Source: Burkholderia sp. BCC1644
GTDB lineage: Bacteria > Pseudomonadota > Gammaproteobacteria > Burkholderiales > Burkholderiaceae
Assembly (NCBI RefSeq): GCF_902833225.1
Contig: NZ_CADFEI010000029.1
Location: 16,166 to 80,165, forward strand
Direction: 5' to 3'
Length of the DNA stretch: 64,000 bases
Below, one piece after another: positions 56,073 to 64,000 of the stretch. The notes below the pieces were generated by a model, which worked only from the letters and a program-made list of their open reading frames with translations, searched no databases and was not told the DNA's origin. The position numbers and the translations under genes are program-made. Within the stretch, counting starts at the first letter, position 1; each line of letters opens with the position of its first letter.

Positions 56073-57191
56073 ATGTCAATGAAGAAGTTTTTGGGTATGA
56101 CTATCGTGTCAGCGATTCTGTCGACTGGCCCGATGGTGAGTGTAGCTGCGACGAATGGCGCGCTAAAGACAGGGCGCGAGTATCTCGCGATTGTTGGTTA
56201 TCCTAATACTCTGACTGTTGTGGACACATCCAGCGATGAGATATATAAGACATGCTCGTTGCCAGATGCGTTTAATCCGGGGACGGTGACGATTAGTCCA
56301 GATAAAACGCGCGCGTATGTACTGAACAATCGATACGGCGATCTTTACGGTGTAGAGCTTGATACATGCAAGGTTGTATTCCATGCGGATCTCTCGGACC
56401 GACCCGGTGAACGCGTGAAATCGATGTTCTCCATTGCGGTGAGCCCTGATGGCAAGGAGGTATACAGCGTCGTCAACCCAACCAAGCTCAATCGCGACAC
56501 CTATGAAGTTCAGACTCCGCGTCTACAAGTGTACTCGACCAGTGGTGGCATGGATGCAAAGCCGATCCGAACGTTTCCTGTCCCGCGTCAACTCGGGGTT
56601 ATGATGGCTGCGAACGACGGATCTTTGTATATTTCAGGTGCGGATGTCTACCGCATGGACGTGAAATCCGGGAAACTCGACGTCGCTGTTGCGGTTCGGA
56701 ACTGGAAAAGGCCGCTTTATGGGCAGCCAGACGTTTTGAATGCGTGGCCGCAGCAACTTCCACAGAATTCGTTCGATTCGATTTACACTGCCGATCGCTT
56801 CAAAGACGAGAAGAAGACTCCCGGTACAAATGAAACGATGTATGGTTACATTGACATCGACCTTGCGACCGGCAAGGTGTCGCTGAAGGACTTCGCTCCT
56901 GTTGCGGAAGTGTTTTTCAGTGGTGTACGTTCTCCAACAAATCCGGATATTGTGTATGTCGTCGGAAATCGACTCGCGAAATTCAATTCGAAGACCGAAA
57001 AGCTTGTTGGCGAGGCACCGCTTGATCACACTTACTACGTGTTGGCGCTGAATAAAGTCGGCAAGAAGGTATATGTAGCAGGAGCGGCTAATTCAATTAG
57101 CGTAATCGATGCGGACACAATGAAGAAAATCAAGGAGATTCGCTTGAGCGGTGATACCGCACAAGCTACTCCTCAAATCTTCATGCGATGA
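56073..57191 (+). CDS. qhpB: Quinohemoprotein amine dehydrogenase, beta subunit (beta propeller)
   Basis: A 372-residue precursor from ATG 56073 with a Sec signal (MSMKKFLGMTIVSAI...VSVAA). The mature protein has repeated seven-bladed propeller segments: REYLAIVGYPNTLTVVDTSSDEIYKTC, TVTISPDKTRAYVLNN, IAVSPDGKEVYSV, NKVGKKVYVAGAANSISVIDA. It packs against the gamma subunit and contributes to the active site in the periplasm. Start spacing to qhpC is 28 bp. Last gene of the qhpADCB run. Confidence 0.93.
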   Translation: MSMKKFLGMTIVSAILSTGPMVSVAATNGALKTGREYLAIVGYPNTLTVVDTSSDEIYKTCSLPDAFNPGTVTISPDKTRAYVLNNRYGDLYGVELDTCKVVFHADLSDRPGERVKSMFSIAVSPDGKEVYSVVNPTKLNRDTYEVQTPRLQVYSTSGGMDAKPIRTFPVPRQLGVMMAANDGSLYISGADVYRMDVKSGKLDVAVAVRNWKRPLYGQPDVLNAWPQQLPQNSFDSIYTADRFKDEKKTPGTNETMYGYIDIDLATGKVSLKDFAPVAEVFFSGVRSPTNPDIVYVVGNRLAKFNSKTEKLVGEAPLDHTYYVLALNKVGKKVYVAGAANSISVIDADTMKKIKEIRLSGDTAQATPQIFMR

Positions 57192-57805
57192 CTTGCTAGG
57201 TGCGCTGGACTCACCGAAAGCGTATTCCGCGTCCAGCTCTATTGCTGGCGCGGACGCTGGACTACAGTGCCCTCGGTACCTCCGCGAGCAATGTGGTGCA
57301 GGTTGCAGACGTCATGCCAATGCGCTTACCAGCTGTTTTCGGTGCGGTGTTGTGGTCTATCGCGGGCCGCAGCAAACGGGCGCTCGCATTGGCGTGGTGA
57401 CGTCGCTGTCGCACGCCCGCAAGATATTCGATTTCGAGAAGGGGCTCGCGCAGACATTCACAATGTCGTCGATATCACGATACGCCTCATGTCACCTGAA
57501 ACATGAAGCGCAGCGGCAACAGCTCACCTGAGAAACGCTCGGATCGGCACGTGAGCACGTACCTGGCCAACGCGAGCGCGAATACATCAAGCAGTTCTTA
57601 AACCGTGGCTGATGGAAAGAAGCCGTGGAACGGTACGCGCTATCAGTCTGGCGCAAGCTCATTTGAGTTGAAACGAGGTCATTCGATCGAGACCGACCAT
57701 TGCGTGGGAAATTATGAGATGCGAGAAGGTGAAATATGACGGTACTCTGAGAGATTTAGCGGCCAGTTGATTTTAGTAGTTGTCTATAAGAAAAGGAATA
57801 TTTGT
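57192..57805. other. No recognised gene
   Basis: About 610 bp between qhpB and the cytochrome genes. It contains short open frames, including one with NVVQVADVMPMRLPAVFGAVLWSIAGR that may be a transporter relic, but nothing reliable. It must hold any promoter for the downstream cytochrome genes; no GG-N10-GC element was found. Confidence 0.4.
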
Positions 57806-59212
57806 ATGGCGGTACTTGGCATGTATCCGACTTTCTACGTTCCAGGCATTGGCACAGCCTGGGTAATGGGCATCATCGGCGTGATTCACGTCGTTGCGTC
57901 CCATACGTCGGTCGGTGCATCGTTTCTGTTCGCCCTGCTCGAAACACGCGCCTATCGTGAAAACAAACCGCAGTTGATGGAATTCATCAAGAAGTACGGG
58001 ATGTTTCTACTCGTTTTCTCGTACATTATCGGCTCGATCACGGGTCCAGGTATTTGGTATGCGATAACCGTCGCGAGCCCGCGCGGTGTTAGCGGCCTAA
58101 TCCACAACTTCGTGTGGGTCTGGGCGAGCGAATGGGTCTACTTCACTGTCGAGGTGATTGGCGTATACGCGCTCGTCTACCTGATCGGCAAGGTCGATCC
58201 AAAGACCCACCTGAAGCTCACCTGGTCGTTCGCGCTCGCGTCGTGGGCGACGATGCTTCTGATTGTTGGAATCTTGTCGTTCATGATGTGGCCTGGAAGC
58301 GATCGCTGGTACCAGACCGGCTCGACGAGCGATGCATTCTTCAATGTCAATTTCTTCGCCCAACTCGGCACGCGCACCGGCGCGATGCTGGTGATGGCCG
58401 CGGTCGTCGGCCTGCTAATAGCAAGCCGAGTGAGTGACCTTGACCAGCGCCGAGACGTCGTGCGCTTGCTAGCCCCCCTTGGGCTCGTCGGAGGTCTCGT
58501 CGCGGTGCTGATGTTCCTGTACTACCTGCGTACGCTGCCGAATAACGCGATTGTTATGCTCAACGCGAATCTTCTTCCAGTCTACGGCAAGGAGATGGTT
58601 TGCGTGTTCGTCGTCGCGACGCTGTGGCTGCTCTTCGCGTGGTGGCGCCCGCAGCAGGTCTCCACATCGCTAGCGGTGGCGATGTTCCTCTTTATCGCGG
58701 TGTTTGGAGTCTGGCCGGAGGAGCGGATGCGCGAATCGATGCGTAAGCCTTACGTCGCCGGCCAGTACATTTACGGCAACCAGGTTATCGCGCGTGACGT
58801 GCCGGCAAAGGGGATCGAGTCCGAGGTCGACACGATCGCCGCATACGGTCTGCTGAAGCTGAACCCATTCGTGCCAGACCGGCTGCGCGCCGTGACGGAT
58901 GCGAACGAACTCGAGGTAGGCCGGCTGCTGGCAAAGATGGCCTGTGCGAATTGCCACTCGTTAGAGCCGGGCGGGCCGCTGCGAAACCTGCCCGGCAAGT
59001 TTCACTATGCGCCCGACGCGGACATGATCGCCGCCTTCATGAAGGGCCCGCTCAAGCATGGCACACAGCCATACATGCCACGCATCGATTTGCCCGACGA
59101 CGAGATCCGCGCAATCTCCAGCTACCTCGCGACGGTGAACGCCGGAAAAAACGTGAACCGAATGATTGCACAGCAACAAGCGTCGATCGTACCCGCATCG
59201 ACAAGGAAGTAA
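57806..59212 (+). CDS. CydA-like membrane protein fused to a c-type cytochrome domain
   Basis: A 468-residue protein. Residues ~1-320 are polytopic and resemble cytochrome bd subunit I (IIGVIHVVASHTSVGASFLFALLETRAYRENK; IGSITGPGIWYAITVASPRG); the bd-type Q-loop GRQPW motif is absent. A C-terminal cytochrome c domain has CANCH at Cys380-Cys383-His384 and a distal Met in HGTQPYMPR. Such a fusion would link a membrane heme-b centre to a periplasmic heme c, suitable for taking electrons from HiPIP or cytochrome c. ATG 57806 follows AAAGGA. Confidence 0.75.
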   Translation: MAVLGMYPTFYVPGIGTAWVMGIIGVIHVVASHTSVGASFLFALLETRAYRENKPQLMEFIKKYGMFLLVFSYIIGSITGPGIWYAITVASPRGVSGLIHNFVWVWASEWVYFTVEVIGVYALVYLIGKVDPKTHLKLTWSFALASWATMLLIVGILSFMMWPGSDRWYQTGSTSDAFFNVNFFAQLGTRTGAMLVMAAVVGLLIASRVSDLDQRRDVVRLLAPLGLVGGLVAVLMFLYYLRTLPNNAIVMLNANLLPVYGKEMVCVFVVATLWLLFAWWRPQQVSTSLAVAMFLFIAVFGVWPEERMRESMRKPYVAGQYIYGNQVIARDVPAKGIESEVDTIAAYGLLKLNPFVPDRLRAVTDANELEVGRLLAKMACANCHSLEPGGPLRNLPGKFHYAPDADMIAAFMKGPLKHGTQPYMPRIDLPDDEIRAISSYLATVNAGKNVNRMIAQQQASIVPASTRK

Positions 59213-59216
59213 GGCC

Positions 59217-60437
59217 ATGGATATCGGAACTGTGATGAACACGATGCGCGATCCAGCTGGACTGCCCGCCCAGCCGATCGTGTTTCAGGTGCTGATGGTG
59301 ATTACCTGGGTCCTGCATATCGCATTCGTGCATCTAGCGCTCGGCAGCGCTGGGCTCGCTATTGTCGCGTTTCACCGGCGTGGCGTGGGCCCGTACTGGG
59401 AGCGGCTGTCGTTCGCGTTGACCAAGGTTGCGAAGGTCGCAGTGTCGCTACTGATAGTGCTCGGCGTCGGCCCCTTGCTATTTACGCAAGTGATCTACGA
59501 CCCGCAGTGGTACACGTCGAACGTGCTGTCTGGGCGCTGGGCGATTGCATTCATCTTTACGCTAATCGTCGGCTATTGCTGCTGGTTCGCCTTCTACCAC
59601 GGCAATCACTCGGGTTCTAAGGCGCGTATCGGCCTTTACGCATGGAGTGCGCTCGCGCTGTTCTGCCTAGACGGTCTCATCATGCACGCACTGTCCTATC
59701 AGGAACTTCTGCCGCAGCAGTGGATTCAGTGGTACGCGCAGGGCGGCGCTGTTGATACGCGCGGAGCGGCGCTACACGCGATTGAATGGGCGCGCTACTT
59801 GTTCATCATGGGCTTGTCTGTGCCGGGTGTCGGCGTGTTCCTGCTCGTCTACGCGCAATACTTCGCCGGTCGCGCCGATCGTGAACCGGGATATCTCTCA
59901 TTCGTGTGTGGACTCGGGCAGCGTATCGCTCGATGGGGATTTACGCTGTCTGTCGTGACATCACTCGCATGGCAAGCCGATTTGCCGCACGCGAGCGGGC
60001 TCACGCAGCACCCGGTTGGCTGGTTGCTCGTCGCTGGCCTGGTCGTGATGGCGTGGTGGATGCATCGGTTCGCGCCGGAAACGCATGGCTACCTGCCGGC
60101 TGTCGCGAGCGTTGCGTTGCTTGCAATTCTCTCGCTGTGGCGGGAAGTCATTCGCATTGCCTACCTGCGACCATTCGGCTATGACGTGCATAGCTACCCT
60201 GTCCACTTCGACTGGCCGTCAACGTTCCTATTCTTTACAACGCTCACGGGAATCGGTGGGTTTGTCGGCGGTTTCTATCTGATGCTGCTGTACCGTGCGG
60301 GCAGGGTCCAGAACTGCTACACCGCCGAGCGCCCGGTCGGGCGCCTTGGTACTGGAGCGCTGGCGGTGCTTGGGCTCTGGATAGCCGTGTTCCTCGCCTA
60401 CGGGATTGCGATCTCGTATCGCAACAGCTTCATTTGA
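59217..60437 (+). CDS. Polytopic membrane partner of the CydA-like cytochrome
   Basis: A 406-residue protein with about nine hydrophobic segments and several histidines within them (WVLHIAFVHLALGS, CLDGLIMHALSYQEL, HAIEWARYLF). The starting region VFQVLMVITWVLHIAFVHLALGSAGLAIVAFHRR recalls CydA/cytochrome-b like subunits more than CydB. It starts four bases after the preceding stop, and so is surely co-translated with the cytochrome c fusion. Function inferred as the second subunit of a membrane electron-transfer complex. Confidence 0.7.
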   Translation: MDIGTVMNTMRDPAGLPAQPIVFQVLMVITWVLHIAFVHLALGSAGLAIVAFHRRGVGPYWERLSFALTKVAKVAVSLLIVLGVGPLLFTQVIYDPQWYTSNVLSGRWAIAFIFTLIVGYCCWFAFYHGNHSGSKARIGLYAWSALALFCLDGLIMHALSYQELLPQQWIQWYAQGGAVDTRGAALHAIEWARYLFIMGLSVPGVGVFLLVYAQYFAGRADREPGYLSFVCGLGQRIARWGFTLSVVTSLAWQADLPHASGLTQHPVGWLLVAGLVVMAWWMHRFAPETHGYLPAVASVALLAILSLWREVIRIAYLRPFGYDVHSYPVHFDWPSTFLFFTTLTGIGGFVGGFYLMLLYRAGRVQNCYTAERPVGRLGTGALAVLGLWIAVFLAYGIAISYRNSFI

Positions 60438-60467
60438 TCTGCGGTAAATGCTTCAGAAATCGTTCAC

Positions 60468-60800
60468 ATGAAATCGACTCTTTTTGCTGGTCTCACGCTG
60501 CTGATTATTAATAACGCTGCCCACGCGCAGGCGATCGACACGGTTCCCGATGTAGGTGCCGGTGCGCGCCGCGCCGCGGTCTGCTTCGCCTGTCATAACA
60601 CAAACGGAATCGCGAGGATTCCTGGTGTGCCGGATCTCGCGGGTCAGAATTCTGACTATCTGGAGGCTGCGCTGCACGCGTACCGCGACGGGCAAACGCG
60701 CCAGAACCCGACGATGAATGCGATGGCAAAACCGCTGTCAGACCGCGACATCGTCAACATCGCCACGTATTTCGGGAGCTTGCCGCGCGTCGCCGACTGA
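60468..60800 (+). CDS. Small periplasmic cytochrome c
   Basis: A 110-residue precursor with signal peptide MKSTLFAGLTLLIINNAAHAQ and one heme motif CFACH followed by NTNGIARIPGVPDLAGQN, and a distal Met in NAMAKPLSDRDIVNIATYF. A class I c-type cytochrome of about 9 kDa. It follows the membrane gene by 30 bp and probably carries electrons between QHNDH and the membrane complex, or to a terminal oxidase (inference). Confidence 0.88.
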   Translation: MKSTLFAGLTLLIINNAAHAQAIDTVPDVGAGARRAAVCFACHNTNGIARIPGVPDLAGQNSDYLEAALHAYRDGQTRQNPTMNAMAKPLSDRDIVNIATYFGSLPRVAD

Positions 60801-61109
60801 GTTGTTCCATTAGGGGGTGTACGTTTCATTCGTTCGGGCAGTCTGAGCGATATTACGCCAATGGCGTACGCGCGATACCTGGCTGATATAGAAGTCTGTT
60901 ATCCAAAGTATTGGACGCTGTGACTGGGTGGGGCGTATAAATAGACTAAACGAACTTCACTCTTGCAGTTTGCGCCACGATTTGAGATCGATTGAATGAA
61001 TAGAAGAATTCGTTCGAGATTCTCCAGAAGTTTTCAGGAACATGATTCCGAGTAGGTGGGCGTGACTTCAGTCAATTATTCTGAGGATTGAGAACTGGAG
61101 ATGGTAGCT
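60801..61109. other. Intergenic region with the probable catA promoter
   Basis: About 310 bp, relatively AT-rich. I see no sigma-54 element and no clear AraC/XylS site; GGAG lies nine bases before the catA ATG at 61110. Confidence 0.4.
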
Positions 61110-62045
61110 ATGAATTCCAAAGTATTCGACACGAAAGAAGTACGGGACCTTCTGAAAGCCGCGGCCAATATTGAAGCCACGAGCGGCAATCTTCGCGCCA
61201 AGGAGATAGTTCATCGCCTGCTGGGTGATCTTTTCAAGGCCATCGCTGATCTCGATATTACGCCCGACGAAGTTTGGGCCGGCGTGAACTACCTGAACAA
61301 GCTCGGCCAGGACGGAGAAGCTGCGCTTCTTGCTGCCGGCTTGGGACTCGAAAAGTACCTCGACATCCGCATGGACGCCGAGGATAAGGCTATCGGCATT
61401 AACGACGGTACACCGCGAACCATTGAGGGACCTCTTTATGTGGCTGGGGCGCCGCTGCGCGATGGTGTATCCAGGATCGACATCAATCCTGATGCGGATT
61501 CAGGCCCGCTTGTCATCCGCGGTACTGTCACCGGACCAGATGGAGAGCCCGTTGCCGGGGCGGTCGTCGAATGCTGGCATGCCAATTCGAAGGGCTTTTA
61601 CTCGCATTTCGATCCGACGGGCGCTCAAAGCGAATTTAACTTGCGCGGCGCGGTCAGGACTGGTGCCGACGGCAGGTACGAATTCCGCACGCTGATGCCG
61701 GTTGGTTACGGCTGCCCGCCACTCGGTGCGACGCAGCAGCTGTTGAATGAACTTGCCCGCCATGGCAATCGTCCTGCGCATGTGCACTTCTTTGTCACCA
61801 GTCGCAATCACCGCAAGCTGACGACCCAGTTCAACATCGAAGGCGATCCGCTTATCTGGGACGACTTCGCGTACGCCACACGCGAGGAACTGATTCCTCA
61901 TGTTGCGGACATGACCGGTGGTACGGCGTTGGGCCTGAAGGCCGACACATATCAGGACATCGAGTTCAACTTCGTGCTGACCCCGCTGGTTCAGGGCGTT
62001 GATAACCAGATTGTCCATCGCCGGCGCGCTTCGGCCACGGCGTAA
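61110..62045 (+). CDS. catA: Catechol 1,2-dioxygenase (intradiol ring cleavage)
   Basis: A 311-residue non-heme Fe(III) enzyme converting catechol and oxygen to cis,cis-muconate, first step of the ortho (beta-ketoadipate) pathway. The four iron ligands sit at the canonical numbers: Tyr164 (GFYSHFD), Tyr200 (VGYGCPP), His224 and His226 (RPAHVHFF). The N-terminal helical linker domain of the CatA type is present (DLLKAAANIEA...VWAGVNYLNK). Start is ATG 61110 (GGAG nine bases upstream); an ATG at 61101 would overlap that site. Upstream of benA, 115 bp apart. Confidence 0.95.
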   Translation: MNSKVFDTKEVRDLLKAAANIEATSGNLRAKEIVHRLLGDLFKAIADLDITPDEVWAGVNYLNKLGQDGEAALLAAGLGLEKYLDIRMDAEDKAIGINDGTPRTIEGPLYVAGAPLRDGVSRIDINPDADSGPLVIRGTVTGPDGEPVAGAVVECWHANSKGFYSHFDPTGAQSEFNLRGAVRTGADGRYEFRTLMPVGYGCPPLGATQQLLNELARHGNRPAHVHFFVTSRNHRKLTTQFNIEGDPLIWDDFAYATREELIPHVADMTGGTALGLKADTYQDIEFNFVLTPLVQGVDNQIVHRRRASATA

Positions 62046-62160
62046 CTGCCCGGTATGGCAGCGGTGCGCTAGCACTGCCGCCAATCGGGGAAATGTGGAG
62101 TCATTCGACATAGATGCGCGAACTCTGTGCACGATCAGATTCGCGTTCTGGAGAGCAAAC

Positions 62161-63519
62161 ATGTCCATCATTATTGACAGAGCTAACGAATTGGATCATC
62201 TGCTGTCGACCGCAGTGCAAGATGACAGGCAGGCCGGTGTTTTTCGTTGCCGCCGCGATATCTTCACTAACGCCGATTTGTTCGAACTGGAGATGAAGCA
62301 TATCTTCGAGAACAACTGGGTGTACTTGGCCCACGAGAGCCAGATCCCGAACAACAACGATTACTACACGACGTGGATCGGCCGCCAGCCGATCGTGATC
62401 ACGCGCGACAAGACCGGCGAGCTGCACGCGGTGATCAATGCCTGCGCGCACAAGGGTGCGATGCTGTGCCGGCGCAAGCACGGCAACAAGGGCAGCTTCA
62501 CGTGCCCGTTCCACGGCTGGACCTTCTCGAACACCGGCAAGCTGCTGAAGGTGAAGGACGAGAAGACCACCGAGTATCCGGTGCAGTTCAACACCCACGG
62601 GTCGCACGACCTGAAGAAGGTTGCGCGCTTCGCGAACTATCGCGGCTTCCTGTTCGGCAGCCTCAGCGCCGACGTGCTGCCGCTCGAGGACTACCTCGGC
62701 GAGACGCGCGTCATCATCGACCAGATCGTCGCCCAGGCGCCGAACGGGCTCGAAGTGCTGCGCGGCAACTCCTCCTACATTTACGAAGGCAACTGGAAGA
62801 TGCAGATGGAGAACGGTTGCGACGGCTATCACGTCAGCACCGTGCACTGGAACTACGCGGCCACGATGGGCCGCCGGAAGGAAGCCGGAACCAAGGCGGT
62901 CGATGCGAACAGCTGGAGCAAGTCGGTCGCGGGCGTGTACGGATTCGACAACGGCCACATCCTGCTGTGGACCAAGACGATGAACCCGGAAGTGCGCCCG
63001 GTGTACCAGCACCGCGACGAGATCAAGGCACGCGTCGGCGAAGTGCAGGCCGATTTCATCGTGAACCAGACGCGCAACCTGTGCGTGTACCCGAACGTGT
63101 TCCTGATGGACCAGTTCAGCACGCAGATCCGCGTAGTGCGTCCGCTCGGCGTCGACAAGACCGAAGTCACCATTTTCTGCTTCGCGCCGAAGGGTGAGAG
63201 CGAAGCGGACCGCGCGACTCGGATCCGCCAGTACGAGGACTTCTTCAACGTGACTGGGATGGGCACGGCCGACGACCTTGAGGAATTCCGCGCGTGCCAG
63301 GCTGGCTATGCGGGCATCACGGCGATGTGGAACGACCTGTCGCGCGGCGCACCGCTGTGGGTCGACGGGCCGGACGACAACGCGAGGAAAATGGGACTGA
63401 ACCCGCGCATTTCGGGCGAGCGCAGCGAGGACGAAGGGCTGTTCGTGTGCCAGCACGAACACTGGGTGCACGTGATGCGCGATGCGCTGAAGAAGGAACG
63501 CGGGGAGGTGGCGGCATGA
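62161..63519 (+). CDS. benA: Benzoate 1,2-dioxygenase, large (alpha) subunit
   Basis: A 452-residue ring-hydroxylating oxygenase subunit adding both atoms of O2 to benzoate to give the 1,2-dihydrodiol carboxylate. Rieske [2Fe-2S] ligands Cys95/His97 (CAHKGA) and Cys115/His118 (CPFHGW); mononuclear iron histidines in DGYHVSTVHWNY. Full length for BenA. Base composition changes sharply inside the gene near 62290: the first ~43 codons use A/T third bases often, the rest almost only G/C. The stop overlaps benB (ATGA). Confidence 0.93.
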   Translation: MSIIIDRANELDHLLSTAVQDDRQAGVFRCRRDIFTNADLFELEMKHIFENNWVYLAHESQIPNNNDYYTTWIGRQPIVITRDKTGELHAVINACAHKGAMLCRRKHGNKGSFTCPFHGWTFSNTGKLLKVKDEKTTEYPVQFNTHGSHDLKKVARFANYRGFLFGSLSADVLPLEDYLGETRVIIDQIVAQAPNGLEVLRGNSSYIYEGNWKMQMENGCDGYHVSTVHWNYAATMGRRKEAGTKAVDANSWSKSVAGVYGFDNGHILLWTKTMNPEVRPVYQHRDEIKARVGEVQADFIVNQTRNLCVYPNVFLMDQFSTQIRVVRPLGVDKTEVTIFCFAPKGESEADRATRIRQYEDFFNVTGMGTADDLEEFRACQAGYAGITAMWNDLSRGAPLWVDGPDDNARKMGLNPRISGERSEDEGLFVCQHEHWVHVMRDALKKERGEVAA

Positions 63520-64000
63520 ACATCGATTATCGGACCATTTGCGCGACGCTGTATCGCGAAGCGCGCCTGCTCGACGAACGCGAGTGGGACGAGTGGCTGA
63601 CCTGCTACGCGGAGGACGTCACATACTGGATGCCTGCGTGGGACGACGAGGACCGGTTGACCGACGATCCGCACAGCCAGATCTCGCTGATGTACTACGC
63701 GGATCGCGGCGGCCTCGAGGATCGCGTGTTCCGGATCAAGACCGAGCGCAGCGGCGCGTCGACGCCCGAGCCGCGCACGAGCCACAACGTGACGAACGTC
63801 GAGGTGCTGGCCGAGCGCGATGACGAAGTGGACGTGCGCTACAACTTTCACACGCTGAACCACCGCTACCGCGTAACCGATCACTTCTTCGGCACGATGT
63901 TCGTCACGTTGCGCCGCGCAGGCGATGCGCTGCTGATTTCGCACAAGAAGATCGTGCTGAAGAACGACTACATCCGGCAGGTGCTCGACGTCTATCACGT
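63516..64000 (+). CDS. benB: Benzoate 1,2-dioxygenase, small (beta) subunit, cut by the window edge
   Basis: ATG 63516 overlaps the benA stop. The visible 161 residues are those of a ring-hydroxylating dioxygenase beta subunit (NTF2-like fold): LLDEREWDEWLTCYAEDVTYWMPAW, DPHSQISLMYYADRGGLEDRVFRI, RTSHNVTNVEVL, HKKIVLKNDYIRQVLDVYHV. Only the last few residues are missing. benC and benD are expected to follow outside the window. Confidence 0.93.
   Translation, partial: MNIDYRTICATLYREARLLDEREWDEWLTCYAEDVTYWMPAWDDEDRLTDDPHSQISLMYYADRGGLEDRVFRIKTERSGASTPEPRTSHNVTNVEVLAERDDEVDVRYNFHTLNHRYRVTDHFFGTMFVTLRRAGDALLISHKKIVLKNDYIRQVLDVYH

Noticed and set aside
57151..57531. 126-codon frame overlapping the end of qhpB
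   Set aside because: Starts inside qhpB and shows no domain; a possible transporter fragment in another frame is too weak to annotate.
1..64000. CRISPR arrays, rRNA or tRNA genes
   Set aside because: No regularly spaced repeats and no tRNA-like or rRNA sequence noticed on reading either strand.

Overview
The window looks like chromosomal DNA of a Burkholderia species (Burkholderia cepacia complex-like; inferred from high GC, several Burkholderia-type 16-strand porins, DUF6726/DUF3313 lipoproteins and the IS content; the exact species cannot be read from the sequence). Two GC-rich, native-looking flanks (about 1-12.2 kb and 62.3-64 kb) enclose about 50 kb of accessory DNA with lower GC, several insertion sequences, gene fragments and pseudogenes.

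Layout. 0-12.2 kb: tail of an FAD monooxygenase, a NIPSNAP protein, an aldehyde dehydrogenase, an IclR regulator, two porins, a cytochrome b561, then a minus-strand amine/amino-acid set (class III aminotransferase, aldehyde dehydrogenase, APC permease, AraC regulator) with a 33-bp repeat upstream of the dehydrogenase and of the permease. 12.7-17.4 kb: IS110 remnants, a piece of an amino-acid permease, and an IS3-family element interrupted by two different IS110-family elements. 17.5-20.6 kb: a TetR regulator with small lipoprotein/membrane protein genes; two matching operators, one at the core of a perfect 56-bp palindrome. 21-33 kb: AraC regulator, decayed GGDEF protein, XylC-like benzaldehyde dehydrogenase, unusual AT-rich class III aminotransferase, LysR regulator with divergent permease, second IS3 copy. 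33-47 kb: AcoR-like regulator lacking AAA+, OmpW, decayed IS110, AraC/FeaR-type regulator, a PLP lyase-like enzyme, SnoaL and metallo-hydrolase genes, TetR, a full sigma-54 activator, integrase remnant, porin.

47.6-57.2 kb is the centrepiece: a quinohemoprotein amine dehydrogenase (QHNDH) locus. On the plus strand: qhpA (diheme alpha subunit), qhpD (radical SAM crosslinking enzyme), qhpC (CTQ-bearing gamma subunit with all crosslink residues) and qhpB (beta propeller). On the minus strand: a HiPIP, qhpF (ABC exporter), qhpE (subtilase) and qhpG (FAD monooxygenase). The intergenic region carries a good GG-N10-GC sigma-54 promoter facing each way and a GTCCCA/TGGGAC inverted repeat between them, suggesting one enhancer for both arms. 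Downstream (57.8-60.8 kb) is a CydA-like membrane protein fused to a c-type cytochrome, a second polytopic protein and a small cytochrome c, a plausible electron outlet. 61.1-64 kb has catA, benA and the start of benB.

Together the XylC-like dehydrogenase, QHNDH, BenAB and CatA could take an arylalkylamine such as benzylamine through benzaldehyde and benzoate to catechol and cis,cis-muconate. That pathway, and control by the sigma-54 activator at 42.9 kb, are inferences.
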